Of a stretch of 64,000 bases of DNA, positions 9,272-17,613 are shown piece by piece. The position numbers and the translations under genes are program-made. Position 1 is the first letter of the stretch. Each line of letters begins with the position of its first letter. The stretch covers positions 248,001-312,000 of the forward strand of contig CAWCXF010000007.1 in NCBI GenBank assembly GCA_963799455.1. The letters are read 5' to 3'. The DNA comes from CAWCXF01 sp963799455. GTDB lineage: Bacteria; Pseudomonadota; Alphaproteobacteria; Rhodobacterales; Rhodobacteraceae. The notes beneath the pieces are model-generated. The model saw nothing but the letters and a program-made list of their open reading frames with translations. It ran no database searches and was not told where the DNA came from.

Positions 9272-9799
9272 ATGCGTACATTTGATGTTCGCCACGAGAT
9301 GATCGTAGGCACACAGCGTTTCTGGCAGCTTATCCACCACGAAACCGCCTTCATCCGTTCGCTCTACGTCGACTTCCTCGACTTCGGGTATGAGGTCCTC
9401 GAGGACAACAAAGAGACCGGCGTTCGCCGCACCTACATCACGCCCAAGGTCGACGCGCCGAAGGCCATCGTCCGGGTGATGGGCGACAGCATCTCCTTCA
9501 CGGAGAACGGCCAGCTCGTCGAAGACCCCGACGACTACCGCTACGAGTTCACCGTGGTCCCCAATAAATTCGCCGACAAGATCACCATCACCGGCGCGAT
9601 GCGAGCGATCCCAATCAGCGACGACAAGTGCGAACGCTGTGTGACGTTCAACATCTCGTGCACGATCTTCGGCATCGGGAAGCTCCTCGAAGGGTTCATC
9701 CAGAAAGAGATCCGCCGCAGCTACGTCGAGAGCGCCGCGTACACGAATACGTACCTGAAGAAGATAGAAGCCGAACGCGGCGACGGCCAGGATGGCTAA
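9272..9799 (+). CDS. DUF2505-like (START/SRPBCC-fold) protein
   Basis: The soluble 175-residue protein has no signal peptide. The pattern near the start (FDVRHEMIVGTQRFWQLI), the long middle beta-rich part and the C-terminal amphipathic helix (LLEGFIQKEIRRSYVES) match SRPBCC/START-like proteins annotated as DUF2505. These bind lipophilic ligands in other cases. Its last 8 bases overlap the EVE-domain gene, so the two are translationally linked. Ligand and partner are unknown. Confidence 0.6.
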   Translation: MRTFDVRHEMIVGTQRFWQLIHHETAFIRSLYVDFLDFGYEVLEDNKETGVRRTYITPKVDAPKAIVRVMGDSISFTENGQLVEDPDDYRYEFTVVPNKFADKITITGAMRAIPISDDKCERCVTFNISCTIFGIGKLLEGFIQKEIRRSYVESAAYTNTYLKKIEAERGDGQDG

Positions 9800-10286
9800 G
9801 GCCCGCGGCTACTGGCTCATGAAGTCTGAGCCCCACGTCTACTCCATCGACGACATGAGAGCGGCCGGCGAAGGCATCTGGGAAGGCGTGCGCAACTACC
9901 AAGCCCGCAACTTCATGCGGGCGATGAAGGTCGGTGACCTGGCGATCTTCTACCACTCGAGCGCGAAACCACCGGGGGCCGCGGGCGTCGTGCGCGTGGC
10001 GAAAGCCGCGTTTCCTGACCCGACCCAGTTTGATGCGAAGAGCCCCTATTACGACGAGAAGTCTCGGGAACTCGTCGCCGCGAAGAAGCCTCCACGTTGG
10101 GACTGCGTGAGCGTTCGCTTCATCGAGAAGTTCAGCGCGGAAGTGCCCCTCGCCGCACTAAAGGCGAATGCCAAACTTGCCGAGATGCGCGTCACCCAAA
10201 AAGGGTCACGGCTCAGCGTGATGCCTGTGCAGAAGACTCACTTCCAAGAAGTTCTGCGGATGGCTTCGGCCAAAACGAGAACATAG
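9792..10286 (+). CDS. EVE domain protein
   Basis: The 164-residue protein starts with GYWLMKSEPHVYSIDDM and contains WEGVRNYQARNFMRAM and GDLAIFYHSS, the signature blocks of the EVE/thymocyte-nuclear-protein-1 family of PUA-like folds. In other organisms such domains bind modified bases in DNA or RNA. No restriction or modification gene is adjacent, so a housekeeping nucleic-acid role is more likely than defence. It overlaps the preceding gene by 8 nt and lies convergent to the transporter gene at 10582. Confidence 0.88.
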   Translation: MAKARGYWLMKSEPHVYSIDDMRAAGEGIWEGVRNYQARNFMRAMKVGDLAIFYHSSAKPPGAAGVVRVAKAAFPDPTQFDAKSPYYDEKSRELVAAKKPPRWDCVSVRFIEKFSAEVPLAALKANAKLAEMRVTQKGSRLSVMPVQKTHFQEVLRMASAKTRT

Positions 10287-10297
10287 AGTCACGTTCG

Positions 10298-10325
10298 TTT
10301 TTCATTTCAGATCTGAAATGAAAAA
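10298..10325. terminator. Perfect 28-bp palindrome, possible bidirectional terminator
   Basis: The half TTTTTCATTTCAGA (10298-10311) is followed directly by its exact reverse complement (10312-10325). It lies 12 nt after the EVE gene stop and between converging genes. The T-run on each strand fits a bidirectional terminator, but the stem is AT-rich and has almost no loop. An operator is the alternative. Confidence 0.4.
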
Positions 10326-10346
10326 TTTCACGGACGGAAAAAGGAA

Positions 10347-10385
10347 GCGGCCGCAGCGTTGGGGGGGGAGGTACGCTGCGACCGC
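10347..10385. terminator. GC-rich hairpin with G-rich loop
   Basis: Arms 10347-10359 and 10373-10385 pair over 13 bp with one mismatch. The 13-nt loop is mostly G. No clear T tract follows on either strand, so it may be a factor-assisted terminator or an RNA structure. Confidence 0.35.
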
Positions 10386-10581
10386 TAAATTGGGGAAATG
10401 GCGAGGGAGACAAGGGGGGGAACGATGCTCACGCGTCGCCACTTCACCAGAGTACATAGCGAAGTTCGTGCCAAGTTTCGTTTCGCGGAACTCTTGAGGA
10501 ATTCGGGACAGCACTTGGTTCGATTCTGCAAAGGCGAACTCCCAAATTTCAGATCTGGAGAATGGAGGGCGATTTTCACGC

Positions 10582-11901
10582 TCAGGACACGTCCGAAAAA
10601 CTCCGTGGGGCAGCCGAGGCGGAGCGCTCTTTGTAGGTGCGAACGAGCAGCCAGCAGGTCCCGAGCCAGGTGCACACAATAAACACGTTGAAGAACGCAA
10701 AGCCCCGAGGTCCCCATTCAAGGAATGTCGTGCCAACGTAAACCGCACCCGCCGCAATGAGGTCGCCGACACGGACAAAGAACGTATCCACGGTCTGCTT
10801 GGCGGAGAAGCGCTCCTCCCGTGAGGTGGGCAGCCAGAGCATCGCTTTGGCGTTGTTCATGAGGGAGTAGTCCGTGGCGTTCTCTGCGGTCTTCATCCAG
10901 CGGAACACATGCACGCCGACCCCGAGCGCCACCAGCGCGTAGGTGCCTAGCGCGATGACCGGCAGGACGAAGAGCAGACCACCGAGTCCCAAGCGCCGGA
11001 CCAGGAGCCCAGCCAGGAACAGCTGCATGCCGACGGCGATGATGTTCACCCAAAAGTAGAAGTCTCCATAGAAGGCGCCAATGACCGCCCGGGCATCGGG
11101 GCGGCCTGCGGCAAGGGTCTCAACGTGGGAGCTGAGGATGTACTCGCCCGTGGTGTTGGCCACGTTAAGCAAGATGAGGAGCAAGGCGACGAGGCGAATG
11201 TAGGGGCGAGCGAAGACGAGGCGAAAGCCCTCCATCGTCGACTGAGCGATGGGCATGTCCTGGTGCTTCGCGGACGAGAGCTTCACATCAGGTCGCCGGA
11301 GGAGCACCAGATAAGCGATGAGGTGAAGCCCGAGGATGACCGCTGCGACCTGCAGGACCGACTCGATCTGAAAGTCCCACCCAAAGAGAACGCCGCCGAG
11401 TTTGGAGCCCACCACAGGGCCCGCCGTCATGCCCAGCGTGACGATGGGAAAGACACGTTCGCCGGTGTCCTTGTCGAAGGCGTCATTGGCCACCGACCAA
11501 AAGAGCGCGATGGCCGAGAGGCTGAAGATCCCGACCCAGACGTAGAAGACGAAGCCAAGCCCGATGTTCGCCCTCGCGCCGAAGAAGAAGAGCTCCAGGC
11601 AAACGAAGAACGCCAAGCTTAGCCCGAGCACGAGCTTCTTCGTGTCGAAGCGCAGCACCGCGTAGCTAAAGAGTGGAAGCACAACGATCAGCGCGGCAGC
11701 CTGCACCGCCGAGGCGTACGCTTTGAGCTCAGCGCTTCCGCTGGCCAGGATCCATGGTTCGCGGATGGTCTTGAGCACGTAGTACGCGACCATGAGCAGG
11801 AAGATCGCCAGCGTCATCCACACGACGCTGCCGCGTTCGTGGGCGCGCAGTTCGGACAGGCGCGGCGGCAAGGACAGGCGCGGCGGCAAGGGCTCGCTCA
11901 T
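10582..11901 (-). CDS. NTP/NDP exchange transporter-like (Tlc family) membrane protein
   Basis: The 439-residue protein has about 12 membrane segments. Its first segment, YYVLKTIREPWIL, is the hallmark of Tlc ATP/ADP-translocase relatives, and RVFPIVTLGMTAGPVVGSKL fits the same family. Free-living Myxococcota have such proteins without being energy parasites, so the substrate is uncertain. It could equally be an MFS protein of another specificity. Its ATG overlaps the stop of the upstream phosphatase gene by 4 nt (ATGA), which implies translational coupling. Confidence 0.75.
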   Translation of the reverse strand: MSEPLPPRLSLPPRLSELRAHERGSVVWMTLAIFLLMVAYYVLKTIREPWILASGSAELKAYASAVQAAALIVVLPLFSYAVLRFDTKKLVLGLSLAFFVCLELFFFGARANIGLGFVFYVWVGIFSLSAIALFWSVANDAFDKDTGERVFPIVTLGMTAGPVVGSKLGGVLFGWDFQIESVLQVAAVILGLHLIAYLVLLRRPDVKLSSAKHQDMPIAQSTMEGFRLVFARPYIRLVALLLILLNVANTTGEYILSSHVETLAAGRPDARAVIGAFYGDFYFWVNIIAVGMQLFLAGLLVRRLGLGGLLFVLPVIALGTYALVALGVGVHVFRWMKTAENATDYSLMNNAKAMLWLPTSREERFSAKQTVDTFFVRVGDLIAAGAVYVGTTFLEWGPRGFAFFNVFIVCTWLGTCWLLVRTYKERSASAAPRSFSDVS

Positions 11902-12578
11902 GCGCTCTCGGCGCGAATAGACTCGATGGCTCGCACCGCAGCGTTTCGCTGCTGTGGCACCAAGTGAACTTTGCTCCGCTTCTCCTTCATCCGGGCCATC
12001 GCTTCATCGACACTGTCGGCGAAGCCACCGAGAACGACCAAACAAGCCGCAACAAGCGCCGAGCGTCCGTGGCCGGCTGCGCAGTGCACGTAGATCTTTC
12101 CGGGCCAGTCATGCCGGCGCCGGAGGAGCTCAACGAGCTTGCGGTGGCTCGGCGCGCTGCCGTCCAAAGTCGGCAAACACTCGTACGTCTTCGCTTCAAT
12201 GATGGCGGGGTCCGGGAGGTGTTCGCTCGTTAGATCGATCACCGTCTCCACGTCGCTGGGGAGCTGCCCAAGCGAGACGAGACGTCCAACATAGATGCCG
12301 TCCACCACTTCGTTCCAAGGGTCCTCGCGCCAACGGATCTTGTTCAGGCCAGAGCGAAGCCCGTGCATGAACACGATAAACGGCCCACCGAGGAGGTAGC
12401 CCCAGGGATTACGTCGGCCGTCGAGCCGTTTGCCGAGCATCCAAGCGCCGAACCCGAAGTAGCCGACTGCGACGAGGGTGAAGCTGAACGCCGGCACCAG
12501 GAGCCACCACGCATCAAACTTCCACGCGGCCAAGCCGAAGAGCCCTGCGGCCAGGCTGACGAGCGATCCGTAACGCAT
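11898..12578 (-). CDS. Membrane-anchored dual-specificity protein phosphatase
   Basis: Two hydrophobic helices near the N-terminus (about residues 7-48) are followed by a cytoplasmic phosphatase domain. The active-site loop HCAAGHGRS (Cys166, Arg172) matches the HCxxGxxR(S/T) signature, and IDLTSEH supplies the general-acid region. It should remove phosphate from Tyr or Ser/Thr, or from a small molecule such as an inositol phosphate. Its stop overlaps the start of the Tlc-like transporter gene, so the two are one operon and may act together. Confidence 0.85.
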   Translation of the reverse strand: MRYGSLVSLAAGLFGLAAWKFDAWWLLVPAFSFTLVAVGYFGFGAWMLGKRLDGRRNPWGYLLGGPFIVFMHGLRSGLNKIRWREDPWNEVVDGIYVGRLVSLGQLPSDVETVIDLTSEHLPDPAIIEAKTYECLPTLDGSAPSHRKLVELLRRRHDWPGKIYVHCAAGHGRSALVAACLVVLGGFADSVDEAMARMKEKRSKVHLVPQQRNAAVRAIESIRAESA

Positions 12579-12676
12579 CTACGATCAGCATTGTGCAGAT
12601 CGGCGGCTCGGTCCACTATCCCACTGACTTGCGCTCGTCGACGCGCGCGAGGACCGAACGTAGGTCCACGCGTCAG

Positions 12677-14281
12677 CTACCGGGAGCAGCCGACGATGCA
12701 CCTCGGGTGGACGAATCGCCCGCCGCGCGCGCGTATGCCGTCGATGAGTGGCGCGACCATGCCTTCGCTTTGCGGCATGTTGTCATGAATTAGGATTACG
12801 CCTCGGTCGGTCCCCGTGCGGTCGACCTCGGATAGATACCGTTGCGCGCAGCCAGGACCGCTCTCTCCTGTGCCCCAGCAGACGCTGTGGTCGTGGCCGC
12901 GGGCTGGCAGGTCCCAAGAAATATTCCCGTAATAGTTGGAGGGTACTCGCGCGTTGTTCGCCCAGTTCGCGGCGCCCTGGCTCCACGATGTAGCGGTCGA
13001 CCCGCCGGGCGCGCGGAAAAAGTGGAGCTGCTTTTCATGCGGCGCGTAGCCCGCGTCTGCGACCATGGCGCGAAGGATACGGTGGGCGCCTTCGAGTTCG
13101 AACTCGAAGGCTCCACGGGAGAGCTCCGCGACGCCTTGGCCCTCGCAGCTCAACCCATGAATGCAGTGGCGGTGCATGTGGTTGGCGACTACATGTCCCT
13201 GGGACAGCACGTCCGCCACTGCCGCACGATAGTTCGGACGAAGGTGAACGCCGTCGTTATCGATCCATCCTATTTGTTCCGTGACCATGAAGAACGCAGC
13301 CGTGACGTTTCGCTCACGGAGAGTCCGCGCAATACGGCCGCTGTGCGCTCTCGGTCCATCGTCGAAGGTCATCACCCACTCGCCCGCTCGAAGCCCGCCG
13401 CCCGCAAATGAGGTTCCGCGAAATCCCCTCGCGGGTGTCGGTGAGGGGCCCTCGGCGAGTTCATAACCATTGTTCGAGGTTGAGACCGTCGCGCCGTAAA
13501 GAAGTGCAGCCAGGTCGGCACGCGTCGCGGCTATACTTGGACGGAAGACACGGCGCTCGCCGCGCTCGATGCCCAATCGGTCCTCGCCCAGGATCACCAT
13601 GCCGGCGCGCGTCGCGGAGAGAAGTGCCGCATGGGCCCAAGCCCCGATCCGCTCGACATCGAAATATTGTTGGCGTACTTCAGCTTTCAGCACGTCGGGA
13701 GATGTGCCTTCGAGAGAGTCCACGTAGGCGCGTACTTCCGGTTCTTCCGCGCGAAGTGCTCCGTGGATCGCGACCACAGCTTCAAGTCGCGTGGTTGTTG
13801 TCGCGGGGCGAAACTCACCGCCGGGGTAGCCTCTCAACATCCCGCACTGAGCGGCCTTCTCGATGGCTTCGCTCGCCCAGAAGCCACTCTCAATATCACC
13901 AAAGCGCGGCGTCTCTTCAGTGCGTTGGCAGTCCGGGAAGGCGGCCACGAGGAGTGCAGCGAGCTCCGCTCGAGTCACGAGTGTGTTGGGGCGATAAGTC
14001 CCGTCCCGGTATCCCGCCACCGTGCCTGCATCCCCGAGCGACGCGATCAGGTCGCGTGCCCAACTCTGGCCGATGTCCGAGAAGCGAGCCCCCACCCGGA
14101 AGTCGAGCGCTTCCTCCGCCGGTTCGATGGGTGGCTCGGACTCTGGAGGAGAATTCGGGACATCGACGGAGGATGAACCGTCGAGCCTCATGCCCACGTC
14201 GACGTCGCGGACCCCGTCGGGTGTCGTGCATCCGGCGAAGCTGGTGGTCGCGCAGAGGATGAGAAGTACTTGGAGTTTCAT
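12677..14281 (-). CDS. SLH-domain polysaccharide deacetylase lipoprotein
   Basis: The start at 14281 gives the lipoprotein signal MKLQVLLILCATTSFAGC. Up to three S-layer-homology repeats follow (about residues 65-280), with FSDIGQSWARDLI, GYRDGTYRPN and GYPGGEFRPATTTTR. The C-terminal half is a NodB domain: MTFDDGP supplies the catalytic and metal Asp pair, and HVVANHMHRHC the metal His residues. Family members deacetylate chitin, peptidoglycan or other N-acetyl-sugar polymers outside the cell. SLH repeats normally bind cell-wall polymers, so their presence on a lipid-anchored enzyme is notable. No frame defect was seen. Confidence 0.85.
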   Translation of the reverse strand: MKLQVLLILCATTSFAGCTTPDGVRDVDVGMRLDGSSSVDVPNSPPESEPPIEPAEEALDFRVGARFSDIGQSWARDLIASLGDAGTVAGYRDGTYRPNTLVTRAELAALLVAAFPDCQRTEETPRFGDIESGFWASEAIEKAAQCGMLRGYPGGEFRPATTTTRLEAVVAIHGALRAEEPEVRAYVDSLEGTSPDVLKAEVRQQYFDVERIGAWAHAALLSATRAGMVILGEDRLGIERGERRVFRPSIAATRADLAALLYGATVSTSNNGYELAEGPSPTPARGFRGTSFAGGGLRAGEWVMTFDDGPRAHSGRIARTLRERNVTAAFFMVTEQIGWIDNDGVHLRPNYRAAVADVLSQGHVVANHMHRHCIHGLSCEGQGVAELSRGAFEFELEGAHRILRAMVADAGYAPHEKQLHFFRAPGGSTATSWSQGAANWANNARVPSNYYGNISWDLPARGHDHSVCWGTGESGPGCAQRYLSEVDRTGTDRGVILIHDNMPQSEGMVAPLIDGIRARGGRFVHPRCIVGCSR

Positions 14282-14362
14282 AAGAGAAGCTTCGGGTGGA
14301 TCGACCATCTGGACGCGCTCACTGGAGCGCGAGTACCAGGCTCTGTCTCAAGACAGGTGTGT

Positions 14363-14818
14363 TCAGGACGACGGTAAAGTGACCCGCTCGCTATCGAGCT
14401 CTTCGAAAGAGTGCGGGAGTTCGACCTCCGTCCAATCTCCAACTTGAGCTCCTAACTGAGAAAGCTCCGGTTCGATAATCGCCGTATCGGCCACCTCAGA
14501 GTTTGCGACCTGGATTCGAAAGGGACCGATATCGATGCAGTCGTCGTGAGCCATGAGGGCCGTGGTGGCGAGGCTACCGTCAACACGAAAACCGTTGGCG
14601 CTGCCTAGGTCGGTGATACGCAGCCAGCCACCTTCCGGTCGGACCTCGGCATGCAGTCGGGAGACGCGTGGGTCGTTGAGGACCACGTCGGCCGTCGCCG
14701 AGCGTCCGAGCGTGATTCCGCAGAACTCGTCAATGCTGTAGCCACGCATGACTTGCTGACCGTCTCGGTAGACGAGCAGTGACCATTTTGGCTCTCCTGA
14801 GCCTTCACCAAAGTTCAT
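14363..14818 (-). CDS. FHA domain protein
   Basis: Starting at the ATG at 14818 the product has 151 residues and is mostly one forkhead-associated domain: ITLGRSATADVV, VSRLHAEV and DLGSANGFRVDG give the GR, SxxH and N-G positions that bind phosphothreonine. An acidic tail follows. It is cytoplasmic. A strong sigma-54 promoter (14834-14848) puts the predicted mRNA start about 4 nt before the ATG, so the message would be leaderless. A start at 14749 would lose the first FHA strand. It is a possible reader of the kinases encoded at 20.5-24.3 kb. Confidence 0.8.
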   Translation of the reverse strand: MNFGEGSGEPKWSLLVYRDGQQVMRGYSIDEFCGITLGRSATADVVLNDPRVSRLHAEVRPEGGWLRITDLGSANGFRVDGSLATTALMAHDDCIDIGPFRIQVANSEVADTAIIEPELSQLGAQVGDWTEVELPHSFEELDSERVTLPSS

Positions 14819-14833
14819 AGTCGTAGCCACGAA

Positions 14834-14960
14834 GCAAACCTCATGCCATTGCTCATCCGCGCTTGTTCTCTCGATAGTTGCCGATCGGTTAGTGGCAGTT
14901 GTCGGCAAACGCGCATGGAACGTGGGTCGTCGAGTCACGGTTTGGAACAGGATCGGTTCT
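14834..14960 (-). promoter_or_regulatory. Sigma-54 promoter and GGAAC-N7-GTTCC site (FHA gene)
   Basis: On the minus strand, TGGCATGAGGTTTGC (14848-14834) is a near-perfect -24/-12 element, with GG and GC 10 nt apart. The palindromic site at 14944-14960 matches the shared consensus except for the last base (GTTCT). The gap between site and promoter is 95 bp. The predicted transcription start is at about 14822. Confidence 0.7.
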
Positions 14961-14993
14961 CGAATCGCTTTCGATGTCTTCGTAGCCCAAACA

Positions 14994-15022
14994 AAAAAGG
15001 CGTCCGCGAGGGACGCCTTTTT
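14994..15022 (-). terminator. Rho-independent terminator
   Basis: AAAAAGGCGTCC (14994-15005), a 5-nt loop and GGACGCCTTTTT (15011-15022) form a perfect 12-bp stem. It has T runs on both strands and lies 26 nt after the stop of the lipoprotein gene read leftward. Confidence 0.85.
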
Positions 15023-15047
15023 GAGCTCAACGATCAGGGCAGCGCGT

Positions 15048-15968
15048 TCATTCGAAGAGGGTGCCAATACGAGCGGCGCTGATGCCAAGGCCCACCGAGA
15101 TCGCGTCGAGTTCGCCATCCCCGTCCAAGTCGATGTCGGGCTGGAGTTGGTTTTGAACCGCTGGAAAGCGCTCGATCTCCGCCGCGTCGATGACGCCGTC
15201 TAGGTTCGCATCCAAGAGTCCAAGAGCAAGCCCTAAGCTCACCCGCGTGCAGCTCTCCGGGCATCCGACGTCTTCGGCGATCAGACGATTGATGTAGCCC
15301 GCCATGGGTGCAAAGACTCCGTCGGACAGAGACCCCACATCGACTGCACCGCCAAGAGTGCCTTCTGCCATATAGGAGCCCACGACGCCCTCGAAGCGGG
15401 CGTTGGAGATAGGGATCTGAAGTGTCGGTCCTTCAGGGTCGTCCGTGAGGCGAACGGCAAACTCGACTGCCCCCACGGACTCGGCCGTGACTTCGCGATC
15501 CTCGCTGAGCCGTCCAGCGAGCACTCCGTTCGGGGCAGGCGCACGTTGATAACTTGCGTTGCCGGTGTCGTTGAGCGGCTCCCAGCCGACGCCGCGGTAG
15601 GTCTCGATGACCAGCTCACCATCCGTCACGAAGGATTCAAGAAGCACTTGAATTCTCCCCGCGTCGACCCCGGCGCGAACATACTCTCCAAGGTCGATTC
15701 CTACACCGTTCAAGGTCGCAACGAGCCGCCCGAGGGACGCGTCCACGTTCCCATCATCGTCAAGGTCGAAGCCGAGCGTCCCAGCCTCGGAGGGGAGGGT
15801 GATGCGTGAAATGACGTGCATTAGATGCTCGTCCGGCTCCGCGTTCTGTGGCTCCGGAGTCTCTTCTGGAATCGAAGCTACGTCTTGGGTATCCGATCCG
15901 CACGCCGCCACAGCGATGGCCAGCGCGACCCACGCCGACCCATGAGCCCAGCGCCGCCGGCGCCGCAC
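15048..15968 (-). CDS. Lipoprotein with EF-hand/dockerin-like Ca repeats, fused in frame to the upstream protease
   Basis: An in-frame GTG at 15968 would give an Arg-rich n-region, a hydrophobic core and the lipobox AVAAC, a textbook lipoprotein signal, and a 306-residue product. Three DxDxDG-type loops (DLDDDGNVD, DANLDGVIDAAE, DLDGDGELD) suggest calcium binding. The rest is beta-rich and unrecognised. The frame is uninterrupted from the protease gene upstream, so it may instead be the second half of one polypeptide. A clear terminator follows. Confidence 0.6.
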   Translation of the reverse strand: MRRRRRWAHGSAWVALAIAVAACGSDTQDVASIPEETPEPQNAEPDEHLMHVISRITLPSEAGTLGFDLDDDGNVDASLGRLVATLNGVGIDLGEYVRAGVDAGRIQVLLESFVTDGELVIETYRGVGWEPLNDTGNASYQRAPAPNGVLAGRLSEDREVTAESVGAVEFAVRLTDDPEGPTLQIPISNARFEGVVGSYMAEGTLGGAVDVGSLSDGVFAPMAGYINRLIAEDVGCPESCTRVSLGLALGLLDANLDGVIDAAEIERFPAVQNQLQPDIDLDGDGELDAISVGLGISAARIGTLFE

Positions 15969-17313
15969 CAGGATAAGTGCGAATACGGCAAACATGAAGG
16001 CACCAAGGACGTTCGACGATGAGCCCATCGAGCACCCGCCACCGCGTGACGGCTCTTCGTCGCTTGGCATGCTTGGCGGCGAGGGCGGACGTGTGGGCGC
16101 CACGAACGGCTCCGACGGCACCGGGGAGCCCCCGCCACAGAGATACGTTGGGAAGGCGCCGGGATAGAGGTCGAGCATCCCTTGCGGCGTGGCTCCTCCG
16201 CAGAGCACATCAATGGCGCGGTGAGTAAGTGAGTGCCGTGTGAATTCCGTCGGCGTGGGAATGCTCGAGCGGCCCTCCACGATGCAACGGTCCGAACCTC
16301 CCGGATTTCGAACACAGTTATTTCCCTGCTCATCCTCGCCGTCGGGACAGTGAAGTCGAGAGAGCCGAAACTGCGAGGCTACCCCGACGTGACTCCATCC
16401 GCTTCCCTGCCTGATGAAGAGTCCTCCGCCGGAATCGCCTGCGGCAACGTCTAGATGGCTCGTCGTCCAGAAATCCCCTTCGGCTCGGATGAGGTCCGTC
16501 AGGTTCAAGCTTGAGCGGCATGCCTGCCGGTGCACCAATCCCGAGCAACTCAATTCCTCGGGCTCCATCTCGGAATGGCGGCTGACGCGGGTTCGCGAGG
16601 ACGGGTGCGGGTCCGTGAGGTTGGAAGACGCTCTGTGCACTCGAGCCACTCGGAGAGCGCTTGAGGGAGAAGATCGTGATGTCGAAGGCGTTTTCGACGA
16701 CGCCGCCGGAGATGCTTGTCACCAGTGAATGCACCAGAACTTCATGGCAGTAGTAGATGTCTCGGCCGTCGATGATCTCCGCGTTGGAGGTCGGTCCTGT
16801 GGCCACATGATTGAATACGACCGCGGTCTCAGCGCACCTTCGGCGCAGCTCATCTTGCACGGCAGCGGTGTCGACATCTCCGCCACGGCTTGTTCGGGTC
16901 TGCGTGTTTGTCCCCATGCAGTGCCCGGCAGTGGCAAAGAGGTGCCCGTCGATGAGCGTACCGCTGCAGTCGCCGATCAGAGGTTGGTCGAGATACGGTT
17001 CGCTGTCGCAATATCCTTGGGCCCGTCGAGTGCGTTGTTCGACGCCGGAGATCCGACCGAGGCGCCGGTCGAGACTGGACCTCGGCAGCATCACTCCGAC
17101 GAAGCTCGAGGCGAGCGCGCGCTGGTCCGCAGGCGCCTCGTAGTAGTCGAGGCGGTCATCCCCGCCCCAGATCACGGCACCCTCCGAGGAGCGAATATCG
17201 CCGTCTTCATCGAATGTATTGACGTCCGCGCAGCCCACGAGCGCCATCACGATCGATAGCGGCGCAGTAGCAGCGACGCTCCGTACTGTGCTTCGGATTT
17301 GTTCGAGTACCAT
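15048..17313 (-). pseudogene. Trypsin-like (S1) lipoprotein protease with frameshift near 16506 and in-frame C-terminal fusion
   Basis: The upstream frame (17313-16330) has a lipobox signal (ALVGC), TAGHC with His131 and AFDITIFSL with Asp211. It then goes out of frame after GIGAPAGMPLKL. The other frame supplies the rest, with AAGDSGGGLF carrying the nucleophile Ser. Dropping one base (plus-strand C at 16506) joins them as PLKLNLTDLI. After a Pro/Ser linker comes a MYXO-CTERM-like tail: Cys, hydrophobic helix, then five Arg ending at 15951. There is no stop there, and the frame runs on into a lipoprotein sequence. The start has a good GGAAGGA ribosome-binding site. Confidence 0.7.
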
Positions 17314-17358
17314 CCTAGTCCTTCCGCGAGCGGCAGGCGCTCGACGACAAGCCCTGGA

Positions 17359-17564
17359 GCAAGTGACGTGCCACGACGTGCTGGTCCGGCCTCACATCAA
17401 GTGTCTTGAGACGACGGGAGCTTGTGTACTGGGGTCGAACACTCCGCAGCACCTGTGCGGCGGCAAGAGTTCGTCTCGTTTCACGCCGACTCCCATGTCG
17501 AACGAGGAACGTTTTTGGTGCGAATGCTGGGGCTTTTACGACTCAGTGGAACCACTTTGGTTCC
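17359..17564 (-). promoter_or_regulatory. Sigma-54 promoter and GGAAC-N7-GTTCC sites (S1 protease)
   Basis: TGGCACGTCACTTGC (17373-17359, minus strand) is a perfect -24/-12 consensus 34 nt before the mRNA reaches the protease ATG. A perfect GGAAC-N7-GTTCC lies at 17548-17564. A half-degenerate copy (GGAAC-N7-GTGCG) lies at 17506-17522, 42 bp away. The rest of this 300-bp gap holds only short CGATCCGT-like repeats (17569-17605). Confidence 0.7.
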
Positions 17565-17613
17565 TTGAGTCGATCCGTCGATCCGTCGGTCCGTCGATCG
17601 ATCCGAGTTCGAT

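Larger units (their letters stand above)
10287..10581. other. Convergent intergenic region with a palindrome and a hairpin
   Basis: No credible gene. It holds a perfect 28-bp palindrome (10298-10325) and a GC-rich stem-loop (10347-10385). A further partial copy of the palindrome core, TTTCAGATCTG, lies at about 10547-10557. Confidence 0.6.

Noticed and set aside
8483..9340. 285-codon frame antisense to the PP2C gene
   Set aside because: Shadow of a well-supported phosphatase gene on the other strand.
9792..10286. EVE protein as part of a defence island
   Set aside because: No restriction, methylase or nuclease gene is adjacent; the neighbours are housekeeping-type genes.
14917..14933. Possible second palindrome near the FHA promoter (GGAAC-N7-GTCGA)
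   Set aside because: Right half matches only two of five bases.
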